Of a stretch of DNA of 64,000 nt, positions 53,410 to 62,714 are shown piece by piece; position 1 is the first letter of the stretch, and every line of letters starts with the position of its first letter. The notes beneath the pieces were generated by a model. The model saw only the letters and a program-made list of their open reading frames with translations. It made no database searches and had not been told where the DNA came from. A program made the position numbers and the translations under genes. This DNA comes from Orientallactaga sibirica (Eukaryota > Chordata > Mammalia > Rodentia > Dipodidae): assembly GCA_036365145.1 (NCBI GenBank), contig JAEOAD010000025.1, positions 31,009,001 through 31,073,000 of the forward strand, read 5' to 3'.

Positions 53410-53513
53410 CCTTTACACTGAAGTTTAATATATTTGATTCCTTCTTTTTCTATGTCATTTCTGTCATAGAACCTTGAAGTATTTGTCAGATCCACCAACA
53501 AGCCCATTTTAAC
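53410..53513 (-). CDS. RNGTT: RNGTT exon 3, copy B (residues 59-92)
   Basis: 104 nt: 34 codons beginning [15 protein letters not shown] and ending KYIKLQCK, plus GG of codon 93; acceptor AAAG, donor GTAAGTT. Only about 50 bp of the following intron is preserved before the duplication junction near 53357, where sequence jumps into a C-type SINE tail. No exon 4 follows it directly. Splicing from here to exon 4 at 47286 would keep frame; splicing to exon 2 copy A would not. Confidence 0.92.
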
Positions 53514-53789
53514 CTTTAAAAAAAAAGGCACATTTACTAGTAACTAAGCTTATTCCAAAACACATGACTAAGGGTCAATACTCCAGTTCATCTAACCCAC
53601 TGAAGAGAATTTAAATTCAATGACTTTCAACAACTGGTAATGAAAATACTCAAGTCTTATTCAAGATACTAGAACTAAACAAGCACTCAATGAAATACCT
53701 CTAAACTAATGAAGAAGCAAGGAACATAAGCAAAACAGACTCTACTCATAATATCCTAAAAGTCAACTCAAAAACAAAAACACTACCAG

Positions 53790-53920
53790 TTTGTGGTGAC
53801 ACATGCCTTTAGTTCCAGCACGTAGGAGGCAATGAGTTCAAGGCCAGCCTATGGCTGGCTACACAGTGAATTCCAGGTCAGCCTAGGCTACAGTGAGACC
53901 CTAGCTGGAAAATAACAGAG
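53790..53920 (+). mobile_element. B1-like SINE (unit B)
   Basis: As 47758-47905 but without a 17 bp stretch after CACGTAGGA. Confidence 0.82.
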
Positions 53921-53921
53921 G

Positions 53922-54069
53922 CTGGAAATGGCTTAGCAGTTGCTTGCAAGCCTGATGGCCCAGGTTCAAATCCCTAGTATCCAAGTAGAGCCAGAAGCAC
54001 AAAGTGGCACAAACATATGAAGTTCATTTGCAGTGAAAAGAGGTCCTGGCCTACCCATTCTCTCTCTCC

Positions 54070-54114
<45 letters not shown>

Positions 54115-54160
54115 CTCTGTCTCTCCATGCTTGCAAATAATAATGAACATTTTTAATTTT
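53922..54160 (+). mobile_element. Plain B2-like SINE (unit B)
   Basis: Copy of 47907-48140. Confidence 0.85.
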
Positions 54161-54431
54161 TTAAAAAGCCTAAGTAAAAAAAATTAAAACAATGCCATTG
54201 TTTTATATATCCGTCTCTGTAGACATGATCTATTACCCAAGACCCCCAAGCAGGGATAGCATCAACCTGAAATACACCACAGCTTTAGCTCTAGGCATAC
54301 ATCACCTCTGACTCCAAGCAGCTACCACCAATCACTGTGCCCATATCTACTCATTGTTCATATCTATTCACATCATATTCACTACAAACCAAGCACCAAC
54401 TATACTTCAGCCTTAAAATAGGAAAAAAGGG

Positions 54432-54668
54432 TAAGAGGGATGGCTTAGCGGTCAAGGGGCTTGCCTGTGAAGCCTAAGGACCTATGTTCAATTCTCCAGG
54501 TTCCACATAAGCCAGACGCACAAGGTGAGCAAACGCACAAGGTCGCACATGAGCACAAGGTGGCAAAAGTATCTGGAGTTCGTTTGCAGTGCCTAGAGGC
54601 CCTGATGTGCCCATTGTCTATCTGCCTCTTCCTCCCTCAAATAAATAAAAAAATATAAAAATAAAAAA
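54432..54668 (+). mobile_element. Plain B2-like SINE with internal repeats (unit B)
   Basis: Copy of 48423-48655. Confidence 0.82.
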
Positions 54669-54687
54669 GAGGTCTAATATTCTTTTT

Positions 54688-54845
54688 GCTTATTTGTTTG
54701 TTTGTTTGTTTGTTTTTGTCTCACTCTAGCCCAGGCTGACCTGGAATTCACTATGTAGTCTCAGGGTGGCCTTGAACTCATGGCGATCCTCCTACCTCTG
54801 CCTCCCAAGTGCTGGGATTAAAGGCATGCGCCACCACGCCCAGCT
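54688..54845 (-). mobile_element. B1-like SINE (unit B)
   Basis: Copy of 48676-48832. Confidence 0.9.
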
Positions 54846-54869
54846 CTAATATTCATTTTAAAAAATAAA

Positions 54870-56610
54870 AAGTATAACTGTTGGTGGGAATGTAAGCTGG
54901 TCCAGCCATTGTGGAAATCAGTGTGCAGGTTCTTGAGACAGCTAGAGATAGATTTACCATATGATCCAGCTATAGCACTCCTAGGCATATATCCAGAGGA
55001 CTCTTCTCACTACCTTAGAGATACTTGCAAAACCATGTTTATTGCTGCTCTATTCACAATAGCTAGGAAATGGAAGCAGCCTAGATGTCCCTCCACAGAT
55101 GAGTGGATAATAAAGATGTGGTACATTTACACAATGGAGTTCTATTCAGCGGTAAAGAAAAACGAAATTATGCAATTTGCAGGAAATGGATGGATCTGGA
55201 AAGGATTATAATAAGTGAGGTAACCCAGGCTCAGAAAGCCAAACGTCACATGTTCTCTCTCATATGTGGATCCTAGCTACCAATGTATAGACTTGTGTGT
55301 GAACTGGAACCAAAAATAGGTACCAGAAACCAGTAAGCTGGTAAAAGGCTATAAGGGAGGGAGGAAAGGGAAGGACTTAAGTGTATGGTAAGGCACATAT
55401 GTAAGTAGAAGAACTGATTTCAGGGAGGGGAATGTCCTAAGTGAGGCCATGGGAAGAGAATGCATACAAGAAGGGCAGGGGGAGGGTCAATCTAAACTCA
55501 AGATATTGTGAATAAGACATATGTAAAATTTTTTTTTGAATAAGGGCACGTCTAGAAGCTGTAGACTGTTACTAGAAAATTTTCAGTACTTGGAATGGAA
55601 TACCTTCCAGTGAGTTGTTGGCCAAGGAGGTCCCGGTAGCCTCCAAAATATTAAAGGCTCTTGCCAAAGCCCTTGGTTTCCCTAGAGAAACAGATAGTAA
55701 GACCCTATTGCTGAAGACATCTCATGCCTGAGAAGCATGGTCACTGAGAAAGCAACCTGGTGTGGAGCAGAAAATCTTCTCCTGTAGACCAGCCAACTGA
55801 AAGCTGGAAAAAGCTGCATTGCACGCAGCGTATGGGAGACTGAAGTCATCAACGGTGAAAACAGTGGACGCTAAATATTCAAGCTTGGCCAGACAGGCCC
55901 AATGACTGAACGGGTGCAATAGCGGCATGTCTATTCTTGGGGTAACCAACTGCTCCATAATTGGACTGAAGGCCCTCTCTACGGAGGGAATATATACCTG
56001 GTACTGAAAACCTAAGTAAAAGTCTTTGGTAGGTGAGGTCATGAGCCTTAGGGGTATAAGCCTGCTCTCATCTGACTAAATGTATATATTATTCCCACCA
56101 AGCTGCCCTGAAAGCACTACACTTAATGTTCATATTCACATATTAACGCTACTCTCACTTCTGGTTAGAGAAGCTTCTCTTTTCAGATGGTGATGACCAC
56201 TGGGATGACCCAAAAGGCAACATAGTGCTGAGAAGAAGGGATGGAGGAGTGCCCAGCACTGAAACACCTCTGTCACACCCTACAAGGCTCAGGGACCATT
56301 GCGGAAGAGGGGGCAGATAGAATGGAAGAGCCAAAGGAAGGGTATAACCTCTTACAATGCAACTGTCCAGACAGAAACTGGCCTCGATATCCATGACCTT
56401 GCAGTGCCTAGCAATACCTTTGCAAAACCCTCAAAATAGAAGAAAAAGATGATGACATCAAATTAAAAGAGAGACTAATGGAGAGAGGGAGGGGATATGA
56501 TGGAGACTTGAGTTCTAAAGGGGAATGGGGGGAGGGAAGGGAAATATCACGTGGGTTTTTTCTTTGTATGTGAGTATAAAAGTCAATAAAAAACAATAAT
56601 AAAAAAAAAA
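54870..56610 (+). mobile_element. L1 3' end with ORF2 C-terminus (unit B)
   Basis: Duplicate of the L1 at 48860-50590. The same truncation point confirms that it was copied with the block. Confidence 0.88.
54880..55260 (+). pseudogene. L1 ORF2 C-terminal fragment (unit B)
   Basis: As at 48865-49263, but one G is missing near 55182 (GCAGGAAATGG against GCAGGGAAATGG), which shifts the frame and shortens the open stretch. Confidence 0.85.
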
Positions 56611-56618
56611 AAGTGCTA

Positions 56619-56835
56619 GGGGCTGGAGAGATGGCTTAGCGTTTAAGGCATTTGTCTGCGAAGCCTAAGGACCCTGGCTCAATTCTCCAGGTCCCACGTA
56701 AGCCAGATGCACAAGGGGGCGCACGGGTCTGGAGTTTGTTTGCAGTGGCTAGAAGCCCTGGCGTGCCCATTCTCTCTTTCTTTCTCTCTATTTCCCTCTC
56801 TCTGTCCCTAATAAATAAATAAAATCTTTAAAAAA
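56619..56835 (+). mobile_element. Plain B2-like SINE (unit B)
   Basis: Copy of 50601-50818; CTGCGAAGCC here where unit A has CTGCTGTGAGCC. Confidence 0.87.
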
Positions 56836-56864
56836 TAAAAAAAAATAATAAAAAGTATAGTTCT

Positions 56865-57052
56865 AGGCTAGAGAGATGGCTCAGAGTAAAAAGCACTTGC
56901 TTGCAAAGCCTGATGGCCAGGGTTCGATTGCCCAATACCCACATAAAGCCAGATGACACAATCATCTGAGTTCTTTTGCAGTGGCAGGAGGCCTGGAACA
57001 ACCATGCTCATGTCTGTCTGTCTGTCTCCCTCTCTCTCAAATAAATTGCTTT
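56865..57052 (+). mobile_element. Plain B2-like SINE (unit B)
   Basis: Copy of 50848-51035. Confidence 0.83.
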
Positions 57053-57165
57053 TTTTTTTTTAAAAGATGTTTCGAGTGGTAGACAAAGAAGGACTGGGTC
57101 ATCTTGGAATATACAGTGAGTTTAATGCCAGCCTGTCTACATGAAATGTCTCAAAAAGAAAAAGA

Positions 57166-57362
57166 AGCTGGAGAGATAGCTCAGTCATTAAAGCACTTGC
57201 CTACAAAGCCTAACAACCCAGGTTCAATTCCCTAGCACCCATATAAAGCTAGATGCATAAAGTGACACATGCATCTGGAGTTTGTCTGCAGTGGCAGAAA
57301 GCCCTGGTTACAACCATTCTCTCTTTCTCTCTACTTCATTCTCTGTCAAATACATAAATATT
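57166..57362 (+). mobile_element. Plain B2-like SINE (unit B)
   Basis: Copy of 51148-51345. Confidence 0.84.
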
Positions 57363-57378
57363 TTAAAAAATTCTTAAA

Positions 57379-57518
57379 GGACTGGAGACATGGCTTGGCA
57401 GTTAAGGCATTTGCCTGAAAAGCCAAAAGATACCAGTTCAATGCTCCAGGAGCCATGTAAGCCAGATGCACAAGGTGGCACATGTGTCTGGAGTTCATTA
57501 GCAGTGGCTCTCAAAACA
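57379..57518 (+). mobile_element. Plain B2-like SINE, 3' truncated (unit B)
   Basis: Copy of 51360-51500. Confidence 0.82.
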
Positions 57519-57532
57519 AAAATGAAAAAGTA

Positions 57533-57738
57533 GGGCTGGAAAGATTGCTTAGTGTTTAAGGAGCTTTCCTACAAAGCCTAAGGACCCAAGTTCAATTCCA
57601 CTGTACCCACCTAAGTCAGATATACAAGGTGGCAAATCATTTTTAAGTTCATTTACAGTAGCTGGAGGCCCTGTGCACCCATTCTCTCACTCTCAATCTG
57701 CCTCTCTCTCTCTCTCAAATAACTAAATAAATATTAAA
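57533..57738 (+). mobile_element. Plain B2-like SINE (unit B)
   Basis: Copy of 51514-51720. Confidence 0.84.
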
Positions 57739-57876
57739 AAATTAAAGTCAAAGTATTACTTTGAAGTGGATAGCATTCCTGAGGATGACACTGGAGGTTG
57801 GCTTCCAGCCTCCACACACACAGGTGCGTGCATGTGCACATACACATATAAATTTAAAAAACAAAAAACCAAACTG

Positions 57877-58008
57877 CAGGGCATGGTGGTGCATGCCTTT
57901 AGTACCAGCAATTAGGAAGCTGGGGGGATCACTATGAGTTTGAGACTTGGGCTACAGAGCAAATTCCAGGTCAACCTGGGCTAAAATGACCCTACCTTGA
58001 GGTGGGGG
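57877..58008 (+). mobile_element. B1-like SINE, internally deleted (unit B)
   Basis: Copy of 51858-51990. Confidence 0.8.
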
Positions 58009-58076
58009 GATATTAGCTAAAGAACAAAAGAGAAACAAAATTTATGAAATTAGCAGCAAAGAATGTTACTTCTTAC

Positions 58077-58186
58077 CTTTAGACTCTTTAGATAATTTGA
58101 GAGCATACTGGGATGGAATCGATTTTCTTCAGCAACTTGACTATCATATCTTGGTCCCAACATTGTCTTCAGAGGTAAAAATCTTC
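58077..58186 (-). CDS. RNGTT: RNGTT exon 2, copy B (residues 22-58)
   Basis: 110 nt: two bases completing Gly22, then 36 codons beginning [16 protein letters not shown] and ending NYLKSLK, with acceptor TTGTTTAG and donor GTAAGAAG. This belongs to the N-terminal RNA triphosphatase domain. It is the copy nearest exon 1 and so would be the first acceptor met by the polymerase. It is identical in coding content to the copy at 52058-52167. It lies in the right-hand unit of the 6 kb tandem duplication. Confidence 0.93.
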
Positions 58187-58304
58187 CTAAACAACATTAA
58201 GATGGATAATAACTTTAACTTTTATTATTTAAAGAAAAAGTTATATTCCTATAATTAGATATATCAAAGTCATCTTGTCAAAAAAAAAAAAAAAAAAAAA
58301 ACCT

Positions 58305-58940
58305 TAAAGCACCCTATGAGAGACAGAAGTCATGAGCAGTGAAAACAGTGGACAATGTAAACCTTAAATTTTACCAGCCAGGCCAAATGACTGAACAGGT
58401 GCAATAGTGGCATGTCTATTACAGGGAAAACCAACTGCTCTCTAATTGGAGTAGAGGCCAGCTCCATGGGAAAGAGGGAATATATATGTTACTCTCACTT
58501 TTGGTTAGAGAAGCTTCTCTTTTCAGATGGCAGTGACCTTGGAATGACTCAGAAGGCACCATGATGCTGAGAAGAGACACAGGAGTGCTCAACACTGAAA
58601 TATCTCTAACACACCTTCCAAGGCTCAGGGTCCATTACGGAAGAGATGGCAGAAAGAATGTAAGAGCCAAAGGAAGAGTAGGACTCCTTACAATGTGCTC
58701 CTCCAAACACAAAATGGCTTGGATAGCCATTACCTCTTAGTGTATGAAACTACCTACACAAGACCATCATAATAGGAGGAAAAGATCATGACATCAAACT
58801 GAAAAGAGAGACTGATTGAGAGGGGGAGGGGATATGATAGAGTGGAGTTTCAAAAGGGAAAGTGGGGGGGGGCAGAGAGGAAAGTACCATGGGATATTGT
58901 CTACAATTAAGGAAGCTGTCAATAAAAAGTATTAATTACA
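58305..58940 (+). mobile_element. L1 3' end, short (unit B)
   Basis: Duplicate of 52285-52915, with a slightly longer poly-A run before it and a longer G run near 58866. Confidence 0.78.
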
Positions 58941-58968
58941 ATTTTTTGAAAAAAGTATTTAAAAAAAT

Positions 58969-59125
58969 TCAGCCTGGTGGCAAACACCTTTGATCCCAGC
59001 ACTCGGGAGGCAGGGGTAGGAGGATCCCCATGAGTTCAAGGCCACCCTGAGACGACATAGTGAATTCCTGGTCAGCATGAGCTACAGTGAGACTCTACCT
59101 CGAAAAACTGAAAATAAAAACATAA
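58969..59125 (+). mobile_element. B1-like SINE (unit B)
   Basis: Copy of 52940-53095; also near-identical to the B1 at 59412-59560. Confidence 0.87.
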
Positions 59126-59126
59126 C

Positions 59127-59390
59127 GGCTGGAGAGATGGCTTAGCGGTTAAGGCGCCTGCCTGCTACGCCTAAGAACCCGGTTTCAATCTTCAGGTCCC
59201 ACGTCTAGCCAGATGCAAAGTGACGCAAGGGCGCAATGCCGCACTTGCCCACAAGGGGGAACACACATCTGAATTTCATTCGCAGCAGCTGAGACTGCTG
59301 GCGCGCCCATTCTCTGTCTCCTTCTCCCTCTCTGTCTGTCTCTCTCTGTGTCTCTCTCCAAAAATAAATAAAATAATTTTTTTTAAAAAT
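59127..59390 (+). mobile_element. C-type SINE (unit B)
   Basis: Core variant CCACAAGGGGGAAC at 59249-59262; flanked by AAAAACATA direct repeats, so its insertion split a tandem B1 pair. Confidence 0.9.
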
Positions 59391-59411
59391 TTAAAAACAT
59401 AAAAAAGAAAT

Positions 59412-59560
59412 TCAGTGGCTCACACCTTTATTCCCAGCACTCGGGAGGCAGGGGTAGGAGGATCCCCATGAGTTCAAGGCCACCCTGAGACGACATAGTG
59501 AATTCCTGGTCAACATGAGCTAGAGTGAGACTCTACCTCAAAAATCTGAAAATAAAAACA
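59412..59560 (+). mobile_element. B1-like SINE, tandem partner
   Basis: Shares GACGACATAGTGAATTCCTG and the AAAATAAAAACATAAAAAAG tail with 58969-59125, so it is a local tandem duplicate, not a new insertion. Confidence 0.87.
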
Positions 59561-59569
59561 TAAAAAAGA

Positions 59570-59715
59570 AATTCAGTGGCTCACACCTTTAATCCCAGCA
59601 CTCAGGAAACAGAGGTAGGAGGATAGACATGACTTCAAAGCCACCCTGAGACTACATAGTGAATTCCAGGTCATCCTGAACTAGAGCAAAACCCTACCTC
59701 AAAAAAACAAATAAA
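59570..59715 (+). mobile_element. B1-like SINE
   Basis: Shares the AAATTCAGTGGCTCACACCT head with the previous copy but has an ordinary body. Confidence 0.86.
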
Positions 59716-59726
59716 AATTAAAATTA

Positions 59727-59894
59727 GGGGCTGGAGAAATGGCTTAATGGTGAAGGCATTTACCTGCGAAGCCAAAGGCTCCCAGTTCAATTCTCCAGTA
59801 CCCACATAAGCCAGATGCACAAGGGGCACATGCATGTGGAGATCATTTGCAGTGGCTGGAGGCCCTGGCATGCCCATTCTCTCTCTGTCTGACT

Positions 59895-59939
<45 letters not shown>

Positions 59940-59948
59940 ATAAAAAAA
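59727..59948 (+). mobile_element. Plain B2-like SINE
   Basis: GGGGCTGGAGAAATGGCTTA head; (CT)n tail. Confidence 0.88.
59895..59936. repeat. (CT)n microsatellite
   Basis: About 20 CT units in the tail of the SINE at 59727-59945. Confidence 0.9.
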
Positions 59949-59960
59949 TTAAAATTAAAA

Positions 59961-60112
59961 AGCTGGGCGTGGTGGCGTACGCCTTTAATCCCAGCACTTG
60001 GGAGGCAGAGGTAGGAGGATCGCCGAGAGTTGGAGGCCACCCTGAGACTACAGAGTGAATTCCAGGTCTGAGCCAGAGTGAGACCCTACCTAGAAAAACC
60101 AAAAAAAAATAA
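59961..60112 (+). mobile_element. B1-like SINE, young
   Basis: AGCTGGGCGTGGTGGCGTAC to GAGACCCTACCTAG. Confidence 0.9.
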
Positions 60113-60152
60113 ATAAATAAAATAAAATAAAATTAATAAATAAATAAGAAAG

Positions 60153-60330
60153 AGCCAGGTGTAGTGGCAGAAGCCTTTAATCCCAGCCCTTGGGAGGCAG
60201 AGGTAGGATGATCAATGTGAGTTTGAGGCCAGCCCATAACTACATAGTGAATTCCAGATCAGCCTGGGCTAAAGTGAAACCCTACCTCAAAAAACCAAAT
60301 AATAATAATAATAAATAAATAAATAAATGA
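60153..60330 (+). mobile_element. B1-like SINE
   Basis: AGCCAGGTGTAGTGGCAGAA to GAAACCCTACCTC; (AATA)n tail. Confidence 0.88.
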
Positions 60331-60455
60331 GAGACTAATTGAGCGGGGGAGGGGATATGATAGAGAGTGGATTTTTGAAGGGAAAGGTGGGGGAGGGGAA
60401 GGAATTCTCATTATTTATTGTCTGTAATTATGGAAGTTGTCAATCAAAAAAAAAA
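60330..60455 (+). mobile_element. L1 terminal 3' fragment
   Basis: Only the last about 125 bp: GAGAGACTAATTGAGCGGGG to GGAAGTTGTCAATCAAAAAA. Confidence 0.7.
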
Positions 60456-60459
60456 GTTT

Positions 60460-60722
60460 AGGGCTGTAGAGATGGCTTAGCAGTTAAGGCGCCTGCCTCC
60501 TAAGCCTAAGAGCGCTGGTTCCAATCTCCAGCGATTCCAATCTACAGGTCCCACATTTAGCCAGATGCAGAGATGCAAGGGCACAATGCTGCACTTGACC
60601 ACAAGGGGGCACACACATCTGGATTTCGTTCGCAGCAGCTGAGAGGCTGCTGCCGCGCCCATCTCTGTCTTCCTCTCCCTCTCTATCTCTCTCTCTGTCT
60701 CTCTCTCTCAAAAAAAAAATAA
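60460..60722 (+). mobile_element. C-type SINE with duplicated B box
   Basis: 16 bp repeat at 60517-60532 and 60533-60548; core variant CCACAAGGGGGCAC at 60599-60612. Confidence 0.9.
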
Positions 60723-60726
60723 AGTT

Positions 60727-60895
60727 TTGCCAGATATGGTAAACAAGCCTTTAATCTCAGCACTTGAGAGGCAGAGATAGGAAGACTGCATGAGTTCAAG
60801 GCCACCCTAAGACTACATAGTAAATTCCAGGTCAGCCTGGGCTTGAGCAAGACCATACCTAAAAAGAAAAGTTTAATAAAATCATAAAAAACAAT
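60727..60895 (+). mobile_element. B1-like SINE
   Basis: GCCAGATATGGTAAACAAGC to AAGACCATACC. Confidence 0.83.
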
Positions 60896-60911
60896 CAAAA
60901 AATAAAAACTT

Positions 60912-61085
60912 AGCCGGGTGTGGTGGCTTATGCCTTTATCTCAGCACTCAGGAGGCAGAGGTAGGAGGATCGCTGTGAGTTCGAGGCAACTCTTAGAATA
61001 CACGGTGAATTCCAGGGCAGCCTGGGCTATAGTGAGACCCTGCCTCGAAAAACCAATAAATAATTAATTAATTAATTAAAAAATT
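60912..61085 (+). mobile_element. B1-like SINE
   Basis: AGCCGGGTGTGGTGGCTTAT to GAGACCCTGCCTCG; (AATT)n tail. Confidence 0.88.
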
Positions 61086-61159
61086 AAAACTTAAATATGC
61101 CAAAAAATAAAAAGAAGAATCAAAACAAAAAAACTTCAGAAACAGAATTTTTTTTTTTT

Positions 61160-61355
61160 TTGCCTCAAGGGATGGCTTAGGAGTTAAGGCACTTGCCTGT
61201 GAAGCCTGAATACTCAGGTTCAATTCCCCAGAACCCACATAAGCCAGATGCACAAAGTGACACATACATCTGGAGTTCATTTGCAGTGGCTGGAGGCCCT
61301 GGCACACCCATTCTTTCACTTCCTTAAATAAATAAATAAAAATATTTTTTTTAAG
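61160..61355 (+). mobile_element. Plain B2-like SINE
   Basis: CCTCAAGGGATGGCTTAGGA head; short tail. Confidence 0.84.
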
Positions 61356-61357
61356 AA

Positions 61358-61585
61358 GAGTGAACTGAAGAGATAGGTTAGCGGTTCAGGTACTTGCCTA
61401 CAAAGCCAAAGAACCAAGGTTCGATTCCCCATGTAAGCCAGACACACAAGGTGGCACATGCATCTGGAGTTCATTTGCAGTAGCTAGATGCCCTTGCATG
61501 CCCATTCTTATATTCTCTCTCTCTCTTTCTCTCTCTCACTCTTCCCCTCTCTCTCTCTCTTAAATAAATAAATTAATTTTAAAAA
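61358..61585 (+). mobile_element. Plain B2-like SINE
   Basis: TGAACTGAAGAGATAGGTTA head; long CT tail. Confidence 0.84.
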
Positions 61586-61593
61586 AATTTTAA

Positions 61594-61652
61594 GGGCTGG
61601 AGAGATGGCTTAAGAGGTTCAATTGCTTGCCTGCAAAACCAAAGGACCCAGG
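61594..61652 (+). mobile_element. Plain B2-like SINE, 5' fragment
   Basis: GGGCTGGAGAGATGGCTTAA, stopping at GGACCCAGGTA. Confidence 0.82.
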
Positions 61653-61741
61653 TATAGGAAACCTTTTCAGTATAATTACGGCAGAGTATTTTCCAAAGCT
61701 AAGGAAAGAAATGGATACTGAAGAATAAGAGGCATTTTGAA

Positions 61742-61862
61742 GCCAGGTGTGGTGACACATCTTTAGCCCTAGCACTCAGGAGGCAGAGGTAGGAAGACTG
61801 CTATGAGTTCGAGGCCAGCTGGGTTAGAGTAAGATCTTACCTCAGGGGGGAAAAAAAAAACT
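61742..61862 (+). mobile_element. B1-like SINE, internally deleted
   Basis: GCCAGGTGTGGTGACACATC to AAGATCTTACCTC. Confidence 0.83.
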
Positions 61863-61959
61863 GTTACATTGCAACTGAAAATGAATATAAATACAGTTAA
61901 GAATATATAAAAAGTTGTTTTTTTTTTTTTAAATTGTTTTTCTTAAAACTGTTCACTTG

Positions 61960-62125
61960 GCTGGGGAGATGTCCCATTGTTAAAGGTGTGTGTATGCAAA
62001 GCTTGCTGGCCCAGGTTCAATTCACCAACATCCATGGAAATCTGGATACAAAGTGGCATACTGAGAAACTCTTGCATGCATACATACACACACACACAGA
62101 AGTGTGCAAGCAAATAAATAAATTT
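61960..62125 (+). mobile_element. B2-like SINE, old
   Basis: GGCTGGGGAGATGTCCCATT head, CACACACACACAG tail. Confidence 0.7.
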
Positions 62126-62126
62126 A

Positions 62127-62250
62127 GGGCTAGAGAGATGGCGTAATGGTTAAGGCGCTTGCCTGCAAAGACTAACAACCTTGAGTTTCCCATTGAGACT
62201 AACTAGACAAACTCTCCAGTACCCACATAAAGCCATAAGCATAATAATAT
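62127..62250 (+). mobile_element. Plain B2-like SINE, 3' truncated
   Basis: GGGCTAGAGAGATGGCGTAA head, with an unusual insertion after TAACAACCTTGAG. Confidence 0.78.
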
Positions 62251-62387
62251 AAAGAAAATCAGAGTTGAGGGAAAACTCTGAGAATAAGAAAATTTTTAAG
62301 GTAGCTTAAATAAGTGTCAGAAAATGGAAGAAAAATAAAGCTCAGTTAACCACCGCATCGTGAACCACAACAAAAATTGTTCTAAAT

Positions 62388-62515
62388 TTAACTATGTAGT
62401 CTCAGGCTGACCTGTAACTCATGGTGATCCTATCTCTGCCTCCCAAGTGTTGGGATTAAAGGTGTGAGCCACCACACCTGCCGCATTGTTTTATTATTAT
62501 TATTTTTTTTTTTTT
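62388..62515 (-). mobile_element. B1-like SINE, truncated
   Basis: Reversed: AACTATGTAGTCTCAGGCTG to GTGAGCCACCACACCTGCC. Confidence 0.85.
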
Positions 62516-62589
62516 GGTGTTCTATATTTCTAAACGTATGCTTCACTGAAGTACTAGGTTGCTGAAACAGTTTACAAAAGAATTTTTCA

Positions 62590-62706
62590 GACCCTAATCC
62601 CAGCACTCAGGAGGTAGGAGAATCGCTCTGAGTTCAAGGCCAACCTGAGTCTACATAGAGAATTCCTGAGCTAGAGTGAAGCTACCTTAGAAAAAAAAAA
62701 AAAAAT
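62590..62706 (+). mobile_element. B1-like SINE, 5' truncated
   Basis: CCCTAATCCCAGCACTCAGG to GAAGCTACCTTAG and poly-A. Confidence 0.82.
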
Positions 62707-62714
62707 TCAGATTA

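Larger units (their letters stand above)
53358..59390. repeat. Tandem duplication unit B (about 6.03 kb) with RNGTT exons 2-3
   Basis: Near-identical direct copy of 47326-53357. Differences seen by eye are mostly single-base homopolymer or CT-repeat indels. The largest is a 17 bp stretch present near 47799 but absent near 53828 (inside a B1). The junction 53350-53362 joins a SINE tail to intron 3 with at most 2-3 bp of microhomology. Confidence 0.95.

Noticed and set aside
59671..60102. 143-codon open frame (minus)
   Set aside because: Translation of two B1s and a plain B2-like [20 protein letters not shown] peptides recur throughout and are SINE artefacts.
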